A stretch of 64,000 nucleotides of DNA from CANJIV01 sp046330225 (lineage in GTDB: Bacteria; Actinomycetota; Thermoleophilia; Solirubrobacterales; Solirubrobacteraceae), in contig JAXLTD010000002.1 of the NCBI GenBank assembly GCA_046330225.1, positions 558,001 to 622,000 of the forward strand. Reading direction: 5' to 3'. The notes beneath the pieces were generated by a model that saw only the letters and a list, made by a program, of their open reading frames with translations, was not told the DNA's origin and did not search any database. This document shows positions 9,238-17,474 of this stretch, one piece after another. The number at the start of each line of letters is the position of its first letter. Position 1 is the stretch's first letter. Position numbers and translations under genes: made by a program.

Positions 9238-9804
9238 ATGACCGACCTCGAGATCGTTCCCAGCCCTGAGTCCGCGCGCGGGGCCGGCACGCCGCCGGCG
9301 CTCGGCGACCCGGCGGAGTTCGCGGCTGCCTTCGCGCGCCACGCGCCGCGCGCCTACGCGGCGGCGCGGGCGGTGCTCGACCACGCGGCAGCCGAGGACG
9401 TCGTCCAAGACGTGTTTGCCTCCCTGTGGGCGCGTCCGGGAGCGTATGACCCGCGCCGCGGCCCGCTCGGCGCCTACGTCGCGCTCATGGCGCGCAGCCG
9501 CGCCGTGGACCGGTGGCGCTCGGCGGCGGCCGGCACGGCGGCGAGCGAGCGGCTCGCCGCCCGGGAGCCCTGGCCGGATCACGCCGAGGATCCGGCCCAC
9601 CAGGTGGCCGGTCGCGACCGCCTGGCCGAGATCTGCCGGGCGCTGCGCGACCGGCCCGTCGAGCAGCGGCGGGCCGTGCTGCTCGCGCACGTCGGCGGCC
9701 TCACCCACGAGGAGATCGCCGCGGCCACCGCCGTCCCGGTCGGGACCGTCAAGAGCCGGGTGCGGCTCGGCCTGGCCGGTGCGGCGGACCGGCTGGCGGC
9801 CTAG
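9238..9804 (+). CDS. ECF sigma factor, LitS-like
   Basis: About 188 residues. Region 2 reads AAAEDVVQDVFASLWARP and region 4 reads RPVEQRRAVLLAHVGGLTHEEIAAATAVPVGTVKSRVRLGL, a standard ECF sigma layout. The ATG at 9238 comes just after the 11-bp repeat cluster. In Streptomyces a LitR regulator controls a neighbouring ECF sigma, LitS, which switches on carotenoid genes in light; the same pair and divergent order is seen here. No crt genes occur in the window, so targets must lie elsewhere. Assignment as sigma factor is firm, as LitS counterpart is inference from context. Confidence 0.85.
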   Translation: MTDLEIVPSPESARGAGTPPALGDPAEFAAAFARHAPRAYAAARAVLDHAAAEDVVQDVFASLWARPGAYDPRRGPLGAYVALMARSRAVDRWRSAAAGTAASERLAAREPWPDHAEDPAHQVAGRDRLAEICRALRDRPVEQRRAVLLAHVGGLTHEEIAAATAVPVGTVKSRVRLGLAGAADRLAA

Positions 9805-9869
9805 GCGGCCCGGGCGGGCACCGCGGCCGCGTATTCCGCGGGCGGAAGGGCGCGGGTAGACTCGCCCGG

Positions 9870-10313
9870 ATGGGCGAGGATGTCGGGCTCGTGATGGGCG
9901 GACTGCTCGTGGCCTTCGTCGGCTTCGTGGTCCTCCTCGGCCTGTTCCACCCCCGGTCTACCGCCCAGACACTGGACTGGAAGCCGACCCGGTCGCCCGA
10001 GCTCGAGGCGCAGAACGAGGTCGACGACCTCGCGCAGATGCTCGACGCCACGAACGACCGGCGGCGGCGCCGCGGCGAGCGCGAGCTCACGATCGAGCAG
10101 GTCGAGCTGCGCGTGGCCGCCGAGCGCGGCGAGCAGCGCTCGCGCGAAGACGACTACCTCGCGGCCGAGGACGTCGCCCAGATGCTCGCCGTCAAGAACG
10201 AGCGGCGGCGCCGGCGCGGGCTGCCAGACCTGACCGAGGCCGAGTTCCGCGCGTCGCTGGAGTCCACGCAGGCCAGGCTCGCCGCCGGGCGCCCGTCGCC
10301 GCCGCCGGCCTGA
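9870..10313 (+). CDS. single-pass membrane protein with an internal duplication
   Basis: 147 residues. Residues 6-26 form one transmembrane helix with a short exposed N-terminus; the rest is charged and probably cytoplasmic. A motif occurs twice, DDLAQMLDATNDRRRRRGE at about 52-70 and EDVAQMLAVKNERRRRRGL at about 100-118, each followed by (D/E)LT. I do not know the family. The repeated acidic-hydrophobic-poly-Arg unit could bind nucleic acid, acidic lipid or a partner, but nothing here proves it. Start chosen at the ATG directly before the helix. Confidence 0.6.
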   Translation: MGEDVGLVMGGLLVAFVGFVVLLGLFHPRSTAQTLDWKPTRSPELEAQNEVDDLAQMLDATNDRRRRRGERELTIEQVELRVAAERGEQRSREDDYLAAEDVAQMLAVKNERRRRRGLPDLTEAEFRASLESTQARLAAGRPSPPPA

Positions 10314-10319
10314 ACGCCC

Positions 10320-10859
10320 GTGGCGCGGGTTCTGATCATCGGCGGCGGCTGCCGCGGGCGGGCACTGGCCGCGGCGCTCGTCGCCGACGGCCACGCGGTG
10401 CGGATGACCACCCGCGCTGCCGAGCGGCGGGCCGCGATCGCCGGCGCCGGCGCCGAGCCGTTCGTGGGCGATCCTGACCGCATCGGGAGCCTGATGGAGG
10501 CCCTCGCCGGGGTGACCGTGGTGTGCTGGCTGCTCGGCACGGCCACCGGCGACCCGGACCGCGTCGCCGCGCTGCATGGGACCCGGCTGCGGTTCTTCCT
10601 CGAGAAGACCGTGGACACGCCGGTCCGCGGGGTCGTCTACGAGGCGTCCGGGACCGTGCCGGCCGCCGCCCTCGCTGGCGGGCGGGCGGAGGCGGAGGCT
10701 GCGGCCGCGACCTGGCAGATTCCGCTCGCCGTTCTCACGGCGCCGCCCGGCGATCAGGCGGCCTGGCTCCCGGCCGCCCGCGGAGCGGTGGCCGGACTGC
10801 TTCGCCCCGAGCCGCCCGTCGGCCCGTCCGGCTCTGTCAGCTCACGCGCAGCGCCGTGA
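10320..10859 (+). CDS. NAD(P)-binding Rossmann-fold protein
   Basis: 179 residues starting with GTG. ARVLIIGGGCRGRALAAALV is a classic dinucleotide-binding beta-alpha-beta with GGGxxG, and VVCWLLGTATGD follows where a second strand is expected. The length suggests a short NAD(P)H-binding protein related to NmrA or atypical SDR enzymes, but no catalytic YxxxK is evident. Its 3' end overlaps the convergent GGDEF/HD-GYP gene by 23 bases. Substrate unknown. Confidence 0.65.
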   Translation: MARVLIIGGGCRGRALAAALVADGHAVRMTTRAAERRAAIAGAGAEPFVGDPDRIGSLMEALAGVTVVCWLLGTATGDPDRVAALHGTRLRFFLEKTVDTPVRGVVYEASGTVPAAALAGGRAEAEAAAATWQIPLAVLTAPPGDQAAWLPAARGAVAGLLRPEPPVGPSGSVSSRAAP

Positions 10860-12876
10860 CCGTTGCGCCGGGCGCGACGATGTCCCGGCAGGCGGAGAAG
10901 GCCGCCACCACGTCGGGGTCGAACTGCGATCCGGCGCAGGCCTCGAGCTCGGCGAGCGCGGCATCTCCGTCCATCGCCGCGCTGTAGGGGCGGGCCGAGG
11001 TCATCGCCGAGTAGGCGTCGCAGACCGCGATGATCCGCGCGCCGAGCGGGATGCGCTCCCCCGCCGTGCCGTCGGGGTAGCCGCGGCCGTCCCAGCGCTC
11101 GTGGCTGGCGCGGACGAGGCGGGCGGCACCGGCCAGGGCGGGCGCCGCGGCGAGGATGCGCTCCCCGATCACCGTGTGCTGGCGGATGAAGTCGAACTCG
11201 CTCTCGTCGAGCGGCCCGGCCTTGTGGAGGATCGCGTCGGGGACCGCGATCTTGCCGACGTCGTGCAGCTCGGCAGCGCGGCCGAGGTCGCGGAGGTCAT
11301 CGGCGGCGACGCCGAGCTGGCGGCCCACGGCCACCGACAGCTCGGCCACCTCGGCTTGGTGGTCCGAGAGGCCGGGCTCGCGCTCGTTGAGGACTTGGAG
11401 CAGGACGGCGCGCGACTGCTGGATCGGCGATGCCCGGCGGCTGTCCTTCTGGCGGTACATCCGCTGGTCGGCGAGCTGCATCGCCGCTTCGGCCTCGACG
11501 GCCTCGTCGGGCATCCCCACGGCGCCCCAGGAGGCCGTGACGCTGAACCCGTCGCCGGACTCCGCCAGCGCACCCGCGGCGGCGGCGATGGCGCGGGCCG
11601 CGCGGGGGCCGGGGATGGGGAGCAGCGCGCAGAACTCGTCGCCCCCGGCGCGGTAGGAGCTGCGCGGCCCCACGGCCTCGGCGAAGCGGCTGGCCAGCCG
11701 CGCGAGCAGGGCATCGCCGGCGGGGTGCCCGAACGTGTCGTTGTAGTGCTTGAACCCGTCGAGGTCGAAGAGGACGAGCGTGGCCGGCTCAGCTTCCGCC
11801 CGGGCCGCGGCGGCGGTGAGGTCGCGGACGAGGCGCCGGCGGTTCCCGAGCCCGGTGAGCCCGTCGGTGAGGGCGTCGCGCCGGCTGGCCTCGAGCAGTC
11901 CGCGGTTCTCGGCGAAGGCCATGGTCGTGCGGGCGAGGAGGAGCACGAGCGACAGCGCGGCGAGTCCGACCGCCACCGGGCTGATGGACACCGTCGCGCC
12001 GACGACGAGCAGCCCGAGGGCGGCGAGCGCGAAGGCGGACGGCGCCAGCAGGGTGCGCGAGCCGGCGAACCGGGCCGCCAGGTCGGTCGTGAACGGCTGC
12101 CAGGACGCGGCGCCGAGAAGCAGCGCCGAGGCGACGTAGAGGGTGTCCACGACCGTCCCGCGGCTGAAGTCGCCCGTGGCGCTGAGCTGGACGAGGGCGA
12201 TGTTCCCGGCCGTGTTCGCGACGATGCCGGCGCAGATCAGCCCCCAGCAGATCCCGGGGCGCCAGCCCGTCAGGCCCAGGCTCATCACGACGTACGCGAG
12301 GATGGCCAGGTCCGCCATGAGGAACAGCGTGGGCGGGCTGGCCTGGGCCTCGGCTGCCGCGGCGGGGAAGAGCAGAGCGGCGGCGAACGCGCAGACCGCG
12401 ACGCCGGCGATGAGGCCGTCGAGCGTGAGCCCGAGGTGCAGGCGGCCGATGCGCTGGCGGCCGAGCAGGAGCAGGGTGGCGCCGGCGCACAGGAAGCTCA
12501 GGCCCAGGAGGGCCTGGGTCAGCGGCGGGTAGGTTGCGGACGGGCTGGGCTCGAGCACGCGGTAGCTGACCTCCGCGGCCGCCCAGATCGCCACCCCGAT
12601 CGCCGCGATCGTCCACGGGACGCGCAGCGCCCGGTCGCGGCGGGCCCGCAGCGCCAGGCTGCCGGCCGTGGCGAGGAAGAGCGCGGCGTAGAGCCAGTCG
12701 TCGACGAGCCGGTCGGCGACGCTGCTCCCCGGCCCGGCCAGCGCGTGGAGCCCGTGGACCGCGACGCCCACGACGGCGAACGCGGCGAACGCGATGAGCG
12801 CCCAGCGGCGAGACTCGCCCGGGGCCGGCGCGGCAGACGGGCGGGCAGCAGCGATGGGCCGGACCTCGGCGGCCAT
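10837..12876 (-). CDS. membrane GGDEF/HD-GYP c-di-GMP signalling protein
   Basis: 679 residues. About eight hydrophobic helices fill residues 25-315. A diguanylate cyclase domain follows with DALTDGLTGLGNRRRL, a metal-binding LFDLDGFKHYND and an intact AGGDEF near residue 410; the RxxD inhibitory site usual five residues before it is absent (SSYR). The last third is an HD-GYP phosphodiesterase domain with ELHDVGKIAVPD near 537 and RWDGRGYPDG near 597. Both opposing activities therefore look catalytically intact. Which dominates cannot be told from sequence. ATG start at 12874-12876. Confidence 0.9.
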   Translation of the reverse strand: MAAEVRPIAAARPSAAPAPGESRRWALIAFAAFAVVGVAVHGLHALAGPGSSVADRLVDDWLYAALFLATAGSLALRARRDRALRVPWTIAAIGVAIWAAAEVSYRVLEPSPSATYPPLTQALLGLSFLCAGATLLLLGRQRIGRLHLGLTLDGLIAGVAVCAFAAALLFPAAAAEAQASPPTLFLMADLAILAYVVMSLGLTGWRPGICWGLICAGIVANTAGNIALVQLSATGDFSRGTVVDTLYVASALLLGAASWQPFTTDLAARFAGSRTLLAPSAFALAALGLLVVGATVSISPVAVGLAALSLVLLLARTTMAFAENRGLLEASRRDALTDGLTGLGNRRRLVRDLTAAAARAEAEPATLVLFDLDGFKHYNDTFGHPAGDALLARLASRFAEAVGPRSSYRAGGDEFCALLPIPGPRAARAIAAAAGALAESGDGFSVTASWGAVGMPDEAVEAEAAMQLADQRMYRQKDSRRASPIQQSRAVLLQVLNEREPGLSDHQAEVAELSVAVGRQLGVAADDLRDLGRAAELHDVGKIAVPDAILHKAGPLDESEFDFIRQHTVIGERILAAAPALAGAARLVRASHERWDGRGYPDGTAGERIPLGARIIAVCDAYSAMTSARPYSAAMDGDAALAELEACAGSQFDPDVVAAFSACRDIVAPGATVTALRVS

Positions 12877-12927
12877 GGCCCTGATGTCGGCGCGGGAGCT
12901 GCCCGCCTTGAGGCCGGGCGGCGTTCG

Positions 12928-13525
12928 CTAAGCGCCGGCGCGCCGGGATTCGGCGCCGAGCACCGGGGCCAGCCGCTCGAGCAGATCCCCGAGGATTCGG
13001 GCGGTCGCGCCCCAAATCACGTGGCCGTCGATGTCGTAGACGCCGGTCCGGAACGGCACGCCCCGCCGCATGAGGCGCCGCCGGGCGTAGCTGTCCCGCA
13101 CGGCGCCGAGCGGCAGCTCGAGGATCTCGGCCACTTCGGACGCGTTCGGCCGCTCGCCAGGCCAGCCCTGCGGGGATGATGCCGACGAACGGGTAGATGG
13201 CGTAGTTGGTGACCACGGTGGGCGTCGGAGGGAGCGCCCCGACGAGCTCGACCTGCGCCGGGGGCAGCCCGATCTCCTCGTCGGCCTCGCGCAGCGCGGT
13301 CTCGCGCAGATCCTCCTCGCCGATGTCCTGGCGTCCGCCGGGGAAGGAGATCTCGCCCGCATGCTTGCGCAGGTCCTCCCGGCGCCGGGTGAACACCGCG
13401 TGCAGCTCGCCGTCCTGGACGAACAGCGGGACGAGGACAGCCGCGTCGATGCGGCCGCGCACATCGAGCGCCGCCGCGTCCTCGGGCGCCAGCAGCAGCG
13501 GGCGGAGCGTCGCGGCGTCGGCCAT
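12928..13525 (-). CDS. Nudix hydrolase, CoA-pyrophosphatase-like, apparent frameshift
   Basis: About 199 residues. The Nudix box is complete (G-x5-E-x7-READEEIG), and the preceding RKHAGEISFPGG is the pattern upstream of the box in NudL/YeaB-type CoA pyrophosphatases, which cleave CoA into phosphopantetheine and 3',5'-ADP. After VGIIPAGLA the frame must change at about 13155-13162 to continue GERPNASEVAEILELP and end at the TAG at 12928-12930. Start is the ATG at 13523-13525. The OsmC gene lies just upstream with 15 bases between stop and start. Confidence 0.85.
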
Positions 13526-13540
13526 CGGGCGCGGCCGGCG

Positions 13541-13948
13541 CTAGTGCGCGGCCAGCACCTCGACGCGCTCGTCGAACATGACCTCGCCCTCGAGTGTGCG
13601 GTGCACCGGGCACTTCGCGGCGATGACGGTCAGGCGCTCGACCTGCTCGTCAGTGAGGCCGTCGGGCAGCCGCACCCGCACCGAGAACTTCGTGGGGCAG
13701 CCGCGCTCGGCCGGCGTGTAGTCCACGTCGACCTCCACCGGGCCGATCTCCCACCCCTTGCGCTGGGCGTACATCTCCATCGTGATGGCCGCGCACGAGG
13801 CGAGGCTGGCGGCGAGCAGCTCCTGCGGGCTGGGCGCCGTGTCGTCGCCGCCCTCGTCGCGGGGCTCGTCGGCGGCGACGAGGTGCTCGCGGATCTTGAT
13901 GTCGTGCTGGAAGCCGGTGCTCCGGCGGCGGCGGGCGGAAGCCTTCAT
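13541..13948 (-). CDS. OsmC/Ohr-family peroxiredoxin
   Basis: 135 residues. Two cysteines in family positions, SLASCAAITMEMYAQRKG and AAKCPVHRTLEG, form the reactive centre used to reduce organic hydroperoxides. Spacing and length fit the OsmC/YhfA-like branch. The ATG at 13946-13948 is preceded by a strong GGAGG, which decides against the longer upstream reading. It lies just upstream of the Nudix gene on the same strand and divergent from a nucleotide cyclase. Confidence 0.85.
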   Translation of the reverse strand: MKASARRRRSTGFQHDIKIREHLVAADEPRDEGGDDTAPSPQELLAASLASCAAITMEMYAQRKGWEIGPVEVDVDYTPAERGCPTKFSVRVRLPDGLTDEQVERLTVIAAKCPVHRTLEGEVMFDERVEVLAAH

Positions 13949-14018
13949 CCGATGGGTCCTCCGGTGGGTCGAGGGGGCTCCGCCCATCGTACTCCTGCCT
14001 GGGCGATACTCCGCGCCA

Positions 14019-14902
14019 ATGTCTGGCGACCTCGCCATCGCCTTCTTCGACGTCGAGGGCTACACCGAATTCACGGCCGAGCACGGCGACGAGGCGGGGC
14101 TCGAGCTCGCTGAATCGCTGCTCGACATCGCCAGCGAACTCGTCGACGGAGCCGGCGGGACGGTCGTCAAGCGCCTTGGCGACGGCCTGATGGCCCGCTT
14201 CGACACCGCCCAGGATGCCGTGCGGTGCGCCACGGGGACCCAGCGGGCGCTCCAGGCCCGCGCGGCGCTCCAGGACGACGCCCCGGTGGCCGCGGCGAAG
14301 ATCGGCATCCACGTCGGCCAGGTGCTCGAGCGCGACGGGGACATCTACGGCAACGACGTCAACCTGGCCGCGCGCCTGGTCGAGAAGGCCCGCGGCGGCC
14401 AGATCCTTCTCACCGAGCCCGTCGTGGAAGTGCTCGGCGAGAGCGCCGGGGCGCTGGACCTCAAGCGCATCGGCTCGACGCCAAGGGGCTGCGCGACAAG
14501 CCGCGGGTGTATCTCGTGCGCGAGGACGAGGCGATCCTGGCCGGCCCCGGGCCCCTGGACCTCGGGGACGAGGGCCTGCTCGTCGTCCTGGCCTGGGATG
14601 CGCCGGGCGACGACATGGATGCCTTCATCGCCGCCACCCGCGCCGCCGAGGCCGCGCTGAACGGCGTCGGCGGGCGGATCATCTTCTCGGGCGTCAGCGC
14701 CGAGCCGGACGGCCCGGACGTGCTGGCGCTGTGCACGCTCCCCGATGACGCGGCGCTCGACCGGCTCCGCGCGGCCGGGACGGCCGAGCGGTTCGCCGAG
14801 CTCTCGGTCGGGGCGCTGGAGGAGCGCCTCCTCGCCGTCTACCGGCCGATGCACACCTACGGCGTGCTGTTCCCCAGCGGGGCGCCCCCCGAATCGGACT
14901 GA
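14019..14902 (+). CDS. class III adenylate/guanylate cyclase, apparent frameshift
   Basis: About 294 residues. The cyclase homology domain starts at once: AIAFFDVEGYTEF supplies the first metal Asp, KRLGDGLMARF the second, and DIYGNDVNLAARLVEKA the Asn/Arg transition-state pair. So the catalytic core is complete. After LKRIG, at about 14466-14476, the frame changes to continue LDAKGLRDKPRVYLV, then a 125-residue C-terminal domain I do not recognise. No transmembrane helix is visible, so the enzyme is probably soluble. ATG start just after the divergent OsmC gene. Confidence 0.82.
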
Positions 14903-15333
14903 CCGCCCCGCCCGTCCGGACGGGCACGCGCGTGCGGCTGACGCGAGCGCAACGGCAGGGAGGCGCGGCCTGCGGGGCGGCGCCCCTCCGCGGGCGGCGG
15001 TGGTCGTCGCCGGCACGGAACGGCCGGCTGATCCGCCGAAGTTGAGGTTTGGCCGGCTGCATCCGCCGAACCTCAGCTCCGGCGCCCGGGCGCGTCCCTT
15101 TGCGGGCGGCGCAGGCTGAAGCCAGCCGCTTCGGCCTTCCGAGACTGAGTGGTCGACGATGTGCCGGCTGAGGGCCCTTCGGCCGGTCATTCCGGGCGAA
15201 CCTCGACGCCACCGCCCGGCGGCCCGCCCGGCGCCGCAGCCGGCATCCGACCGCGTCCCTTCGCTGCCCGCATCGAGCTCGCGTGCTGCCGGCGCCCCCC
15301 AGCCGGCCGCTCGCCGGACTTCCGCCTGCTCGC
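14903..15333. other. 431-bp gene-free gap with a near-direct repeat
   Basis: Lies between the convergent cyclase and DUF1015 genes. No open frame here has a recognisable product or start signal. A 19/20-bp direct repeat, GGCCGGCTG(C)ATCCGCCGAA, occurs at 15022-15040 and 15051-15070; the 10 bases between and after it form an imperfect inverted repeat (gttgaggtt / aacctcagc). It may be a dispersed intergenic element. Confidence 0.5.
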
Positions 15334-16593
15334 CTACGCCAGCGGGTTGAAGAGCAGCCCCGTCGGGACCTTGGGATAGAAGTAGGTCGACTTCGGCGGC
15401 ATCGTCTCGCCGGCTGCCGCCACGGCGGCGATGCGCGTCACCGGCGTGGGCGCCATGTAGAAGGCCGCGTCGTAGGTCCCGTCGTCGACGAGCGCGCGGG
15501 CCTCCGCGAACGAGCGGGCGTAGCCCAGGCCCCGGAAGTGGGAGATGTCGTCCTCGCTGAGGCCGAGCGCGCCCTTGAGGACGAGCGCCTCGAGCACCGC
15601 GGTGTCGAGGTGCCGGTAGGCGTCCGAGGCCCCGGGCAGCGCGGCGGCGACCGCCGCGTCGTCGGACAGGGTGAGCATGAACGGGCGGCGGACGTGGCCG
15701 TCGACGTAGCCGATGCGGACGGTCTCACCCTCTGGCGGGGCAAGCTCGTCTGCAGAGGCCAGTTCCGCGACGGTGAAGTGCGCGCGCAGCGCGGCGGCCA
15801 GCGCCTCCTGCTTGGCCGGATCGTCCGCGAGGCCGGAGACGAGCCGGTGGGTCGGGAAGACGGTGAGGCCCGGATCCTCCAGCGCGACGAGCAGCATGAG
15901 GACGTAGCGGTGCTCGCCCTCGCCGCCGATCTCCTCGGCGTAGACGCGCGCGGTCTCGTAGCGGTGGTGCCCGTCGGCGATGAGCAGTTCGGCGTCGGCC
16001 AGCGCGGCCTGGATGGCGGCGATCGCCGCCGGATCGCCGATGCGCCAGAGCCGGTTGGCGGTCCCGTCGTCGTCGTCGGCCTGCACCCACGGTGCCGCCT
16101 GGGTCACCTCGGCCAGCGCGGCCCGGGCGCCGCCGGTGGCGTCGGCGTACAGGGAGAAGATGGGGGAGAGGTTGGCCTGCGTGGCGCGGGTGAGGCGGAG
16201 CCGGTCCTCCTTCGGGCCGGGGTGGGTGCGCTCGTGCGGGCGGATGCGGCCCGGCCCGTAGTCCTCGACCCGGACCCGGGCGAAGATGCCCTGCCGCGTG
16301 CGGCGGGCGCCGTCGGGCCCGGTGTAGTCCTGGGCCAGCGCCCACAGGGCGGGCGCCTCGTCCCGGACGACGGCGCCCTCGTCCTGCCACTCGCGCAGCA
16401 GCGCGGCGGCAGCGGCATAGGGGTCGTCCCCTGCCGGGAGGTCGACGCCGACGACGTTGTGGGGGGAGCGGGCGGCCAGGGCGGCGCGCTGCTCCGGGTC
16501 GATCACGTCGTAGGGCGGGGCGATCACGCCCGCCAGGGGTCCGACCCGGGCCAGGTCGTAGTGCAGCGCGCGGAGGGGCCTGACGTCAGCCAT
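15334..16593 (-). CDS. DUF1015 family protein
   Basis: 419 residues, the usual length for DUF1015. The conserved start (ADVRPLRALHYD), APPYDVIDPEQR and the central DGHHRYETARVYAEE, whose histidines suggest an active site, are all present, as is the C-terminal PPKSTYFYPKVPTGLLFN. The family is thought to be an enzyme of unknown reaction and appears in many bacteria beside serine or amino-acid metabolism genes, but no such neighbours occur here. Start is ATG at 16591-16593. Confidence 0.92.
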   Translation of the reverse strand: MADVRPLRALHYDLARVGPLAGVIAPPYDVIDPEQRAALAARSPHNVVGVDLPAGDDPYAAAAALLREWQDEGAVVRDEAPALWALAQDYTGPDGARRTRQGIFARVRVEDYGPGRIRPHERTHPGPKEDRLRLTRATQANLSPIFSLYADATGGARAALAEVTQAAPWVQADDDDGTANRLWRIGDPAAIAAIQAALADAELLIADGHHRYETARVYAEEIGGEGEHRYVLMLLVALEDPGLTVFPTHRLVSGLADDPAKQEALAAALRAHFTVAELASADELAPPEGETVRIGYVDGHVRRPFMLTLSDDAAVAAALPGASDAYRHLDTAVLEALVLKGALGLSEDDISHFRGLGYARSFAEARALVDDGTYDAAFYMAPTPVTRIAAVAAAGETMPPKSTYFYPKVPTGLLFNPLA

Positions 16594-16635
16594 CGGCCGC
16601 CGAGGCTATCGGAGCCGCGGGCCGGACAGCCGGGG

Positions 16636-17184
16636 TCAGTCGCGGCCGCCGAAGTCGGTCGTGTAGGTGCCGCCGTTGCTGCGCCCGACCGGCGTGCCGA
16701 GCGCGATGCCGATGCCGATCTCGTCGAAGCTGCCGTCGAGGATGTTGCGGCGGTGACCGGGGCTGTGCATCCAGGCCCGGACGATCGCGGAGGGTGTGGC
16801 GAGCGAACCGCTGCCCCAGGCGATGTTCTCGCCGATCGTCCACGAACGAGCGCCGTTGACGTAGCCGGTGCGCCGCAAGCGGCGGTCGAAGGTCACGCCG
16901 CCAGGGCCGGTGTGGGAGAAGTAGCCGCGGGCCACCATGTCGCGCGAGTGGTGGCGCGCCGCGAAGGAGAGCCGCGCGTTGAGCCGCATCGGGCGAAGCC
17001 CGTGATCGCCCCGCGCGTCGTTCAGGAGGCAGAGCGTCACGTCGACGGCATCGCCGGCCCCGAGGTCTGACGGCGACGACTGCGCGCCCGGGCACGCGCC
17101 CGCGCTCGCGCCCGGAGCCGCCACGGCGAGCGCCGCGAGGCTCGCGAGGGCGGCGGCAGTGAGGGCTGTGAACGTGCGGGCCAT
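16636..17184 (-). CDS. secreted CAP-domain (SCP/YkwD-like) protein
   Basis: 182 residues. A Sec signal occupies 1-28 (cleavage near ASAGA). The CAP fold follows: LCLLNDARGDHGLRPMRLN, the His-containing FAARHHSRDMVARGYFSHTGP, GENIAWGSG, and WMHSPGHRRNILDGSF with its conserved His and Glu side. CAP proteins are exported and variously bind sterols, lipids or wall components. Upstream, tRNA-Pro starts 144 bases away on the other strand. Confidence 0.92.
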   Translation of the reverse strand: MARTFTALTAAALASLAALAVAAPGASAGACPGAQSSPSDLGAGDAVDVTLCLLNDARGDHGLRPMRLNARLSFAARHHSRDMVARGYFSHTGPGGVTFDRRLRRTGYVNGARSWTIGENIAWGSGSLATPSAIVRAWMHSPGHRRNILDGSFDEIGIGIALGTPVGRSNGGTYTTDFGGRD

Positions 17185-17327
17185 GACGAGGGTGCGCCGC
17201 GGACGGGCGGAGCACCGGGCGGGCGCAAGTCGGGTCGTTCACTGGATCGGCGCCCGGCGGCCCGGTGCCGACCGCCACGGCCGAGCCTGGACGTTCGTTC
17301 GGGTGGCCCCCGTAGACTCCGGGCCAT

Positions 17328-17401
17328 CGGGGCGTGGCGCAGCCTGGTAGCGCACCTGCTTTGGGAGCAGGGGGTCGCCGGTTCAAATCCGGCCGCCCCG
17401 A
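17328..17401 (+). tRNA. tRNA-Pro (anticodon TGG)
   Basis: Cloverleaf read by eye: acceptor CGGGGCG pairs with CGCCCCG, discriminator A at 17401; D-arm GCGCAGCCTGGTAGCGC; anticodon stem CCTGC/GCAGG around loop TTTGGGA, giving anticodon TGG at 17362-17364; T-arm GCCGGTTCAAATCCGGC. The 3' CCA is not encoded. Confidence 0.95.
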
Positions 17402-17474
17402 TTGGCAGGCCGAGCCGGACACGGGCGGGCGCGTCACGACGCGGAGAGCCGTCAGCAGGATCGGGGTCCCGCCG

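Noticed and set aside
10576..13179. 867-residue forward frame over the GGDEF/HD-GYP gene
   Set aside because: Antisense to a protein with intact GGDEF and HD-GYP motifs; the frame has no start signal or motif.
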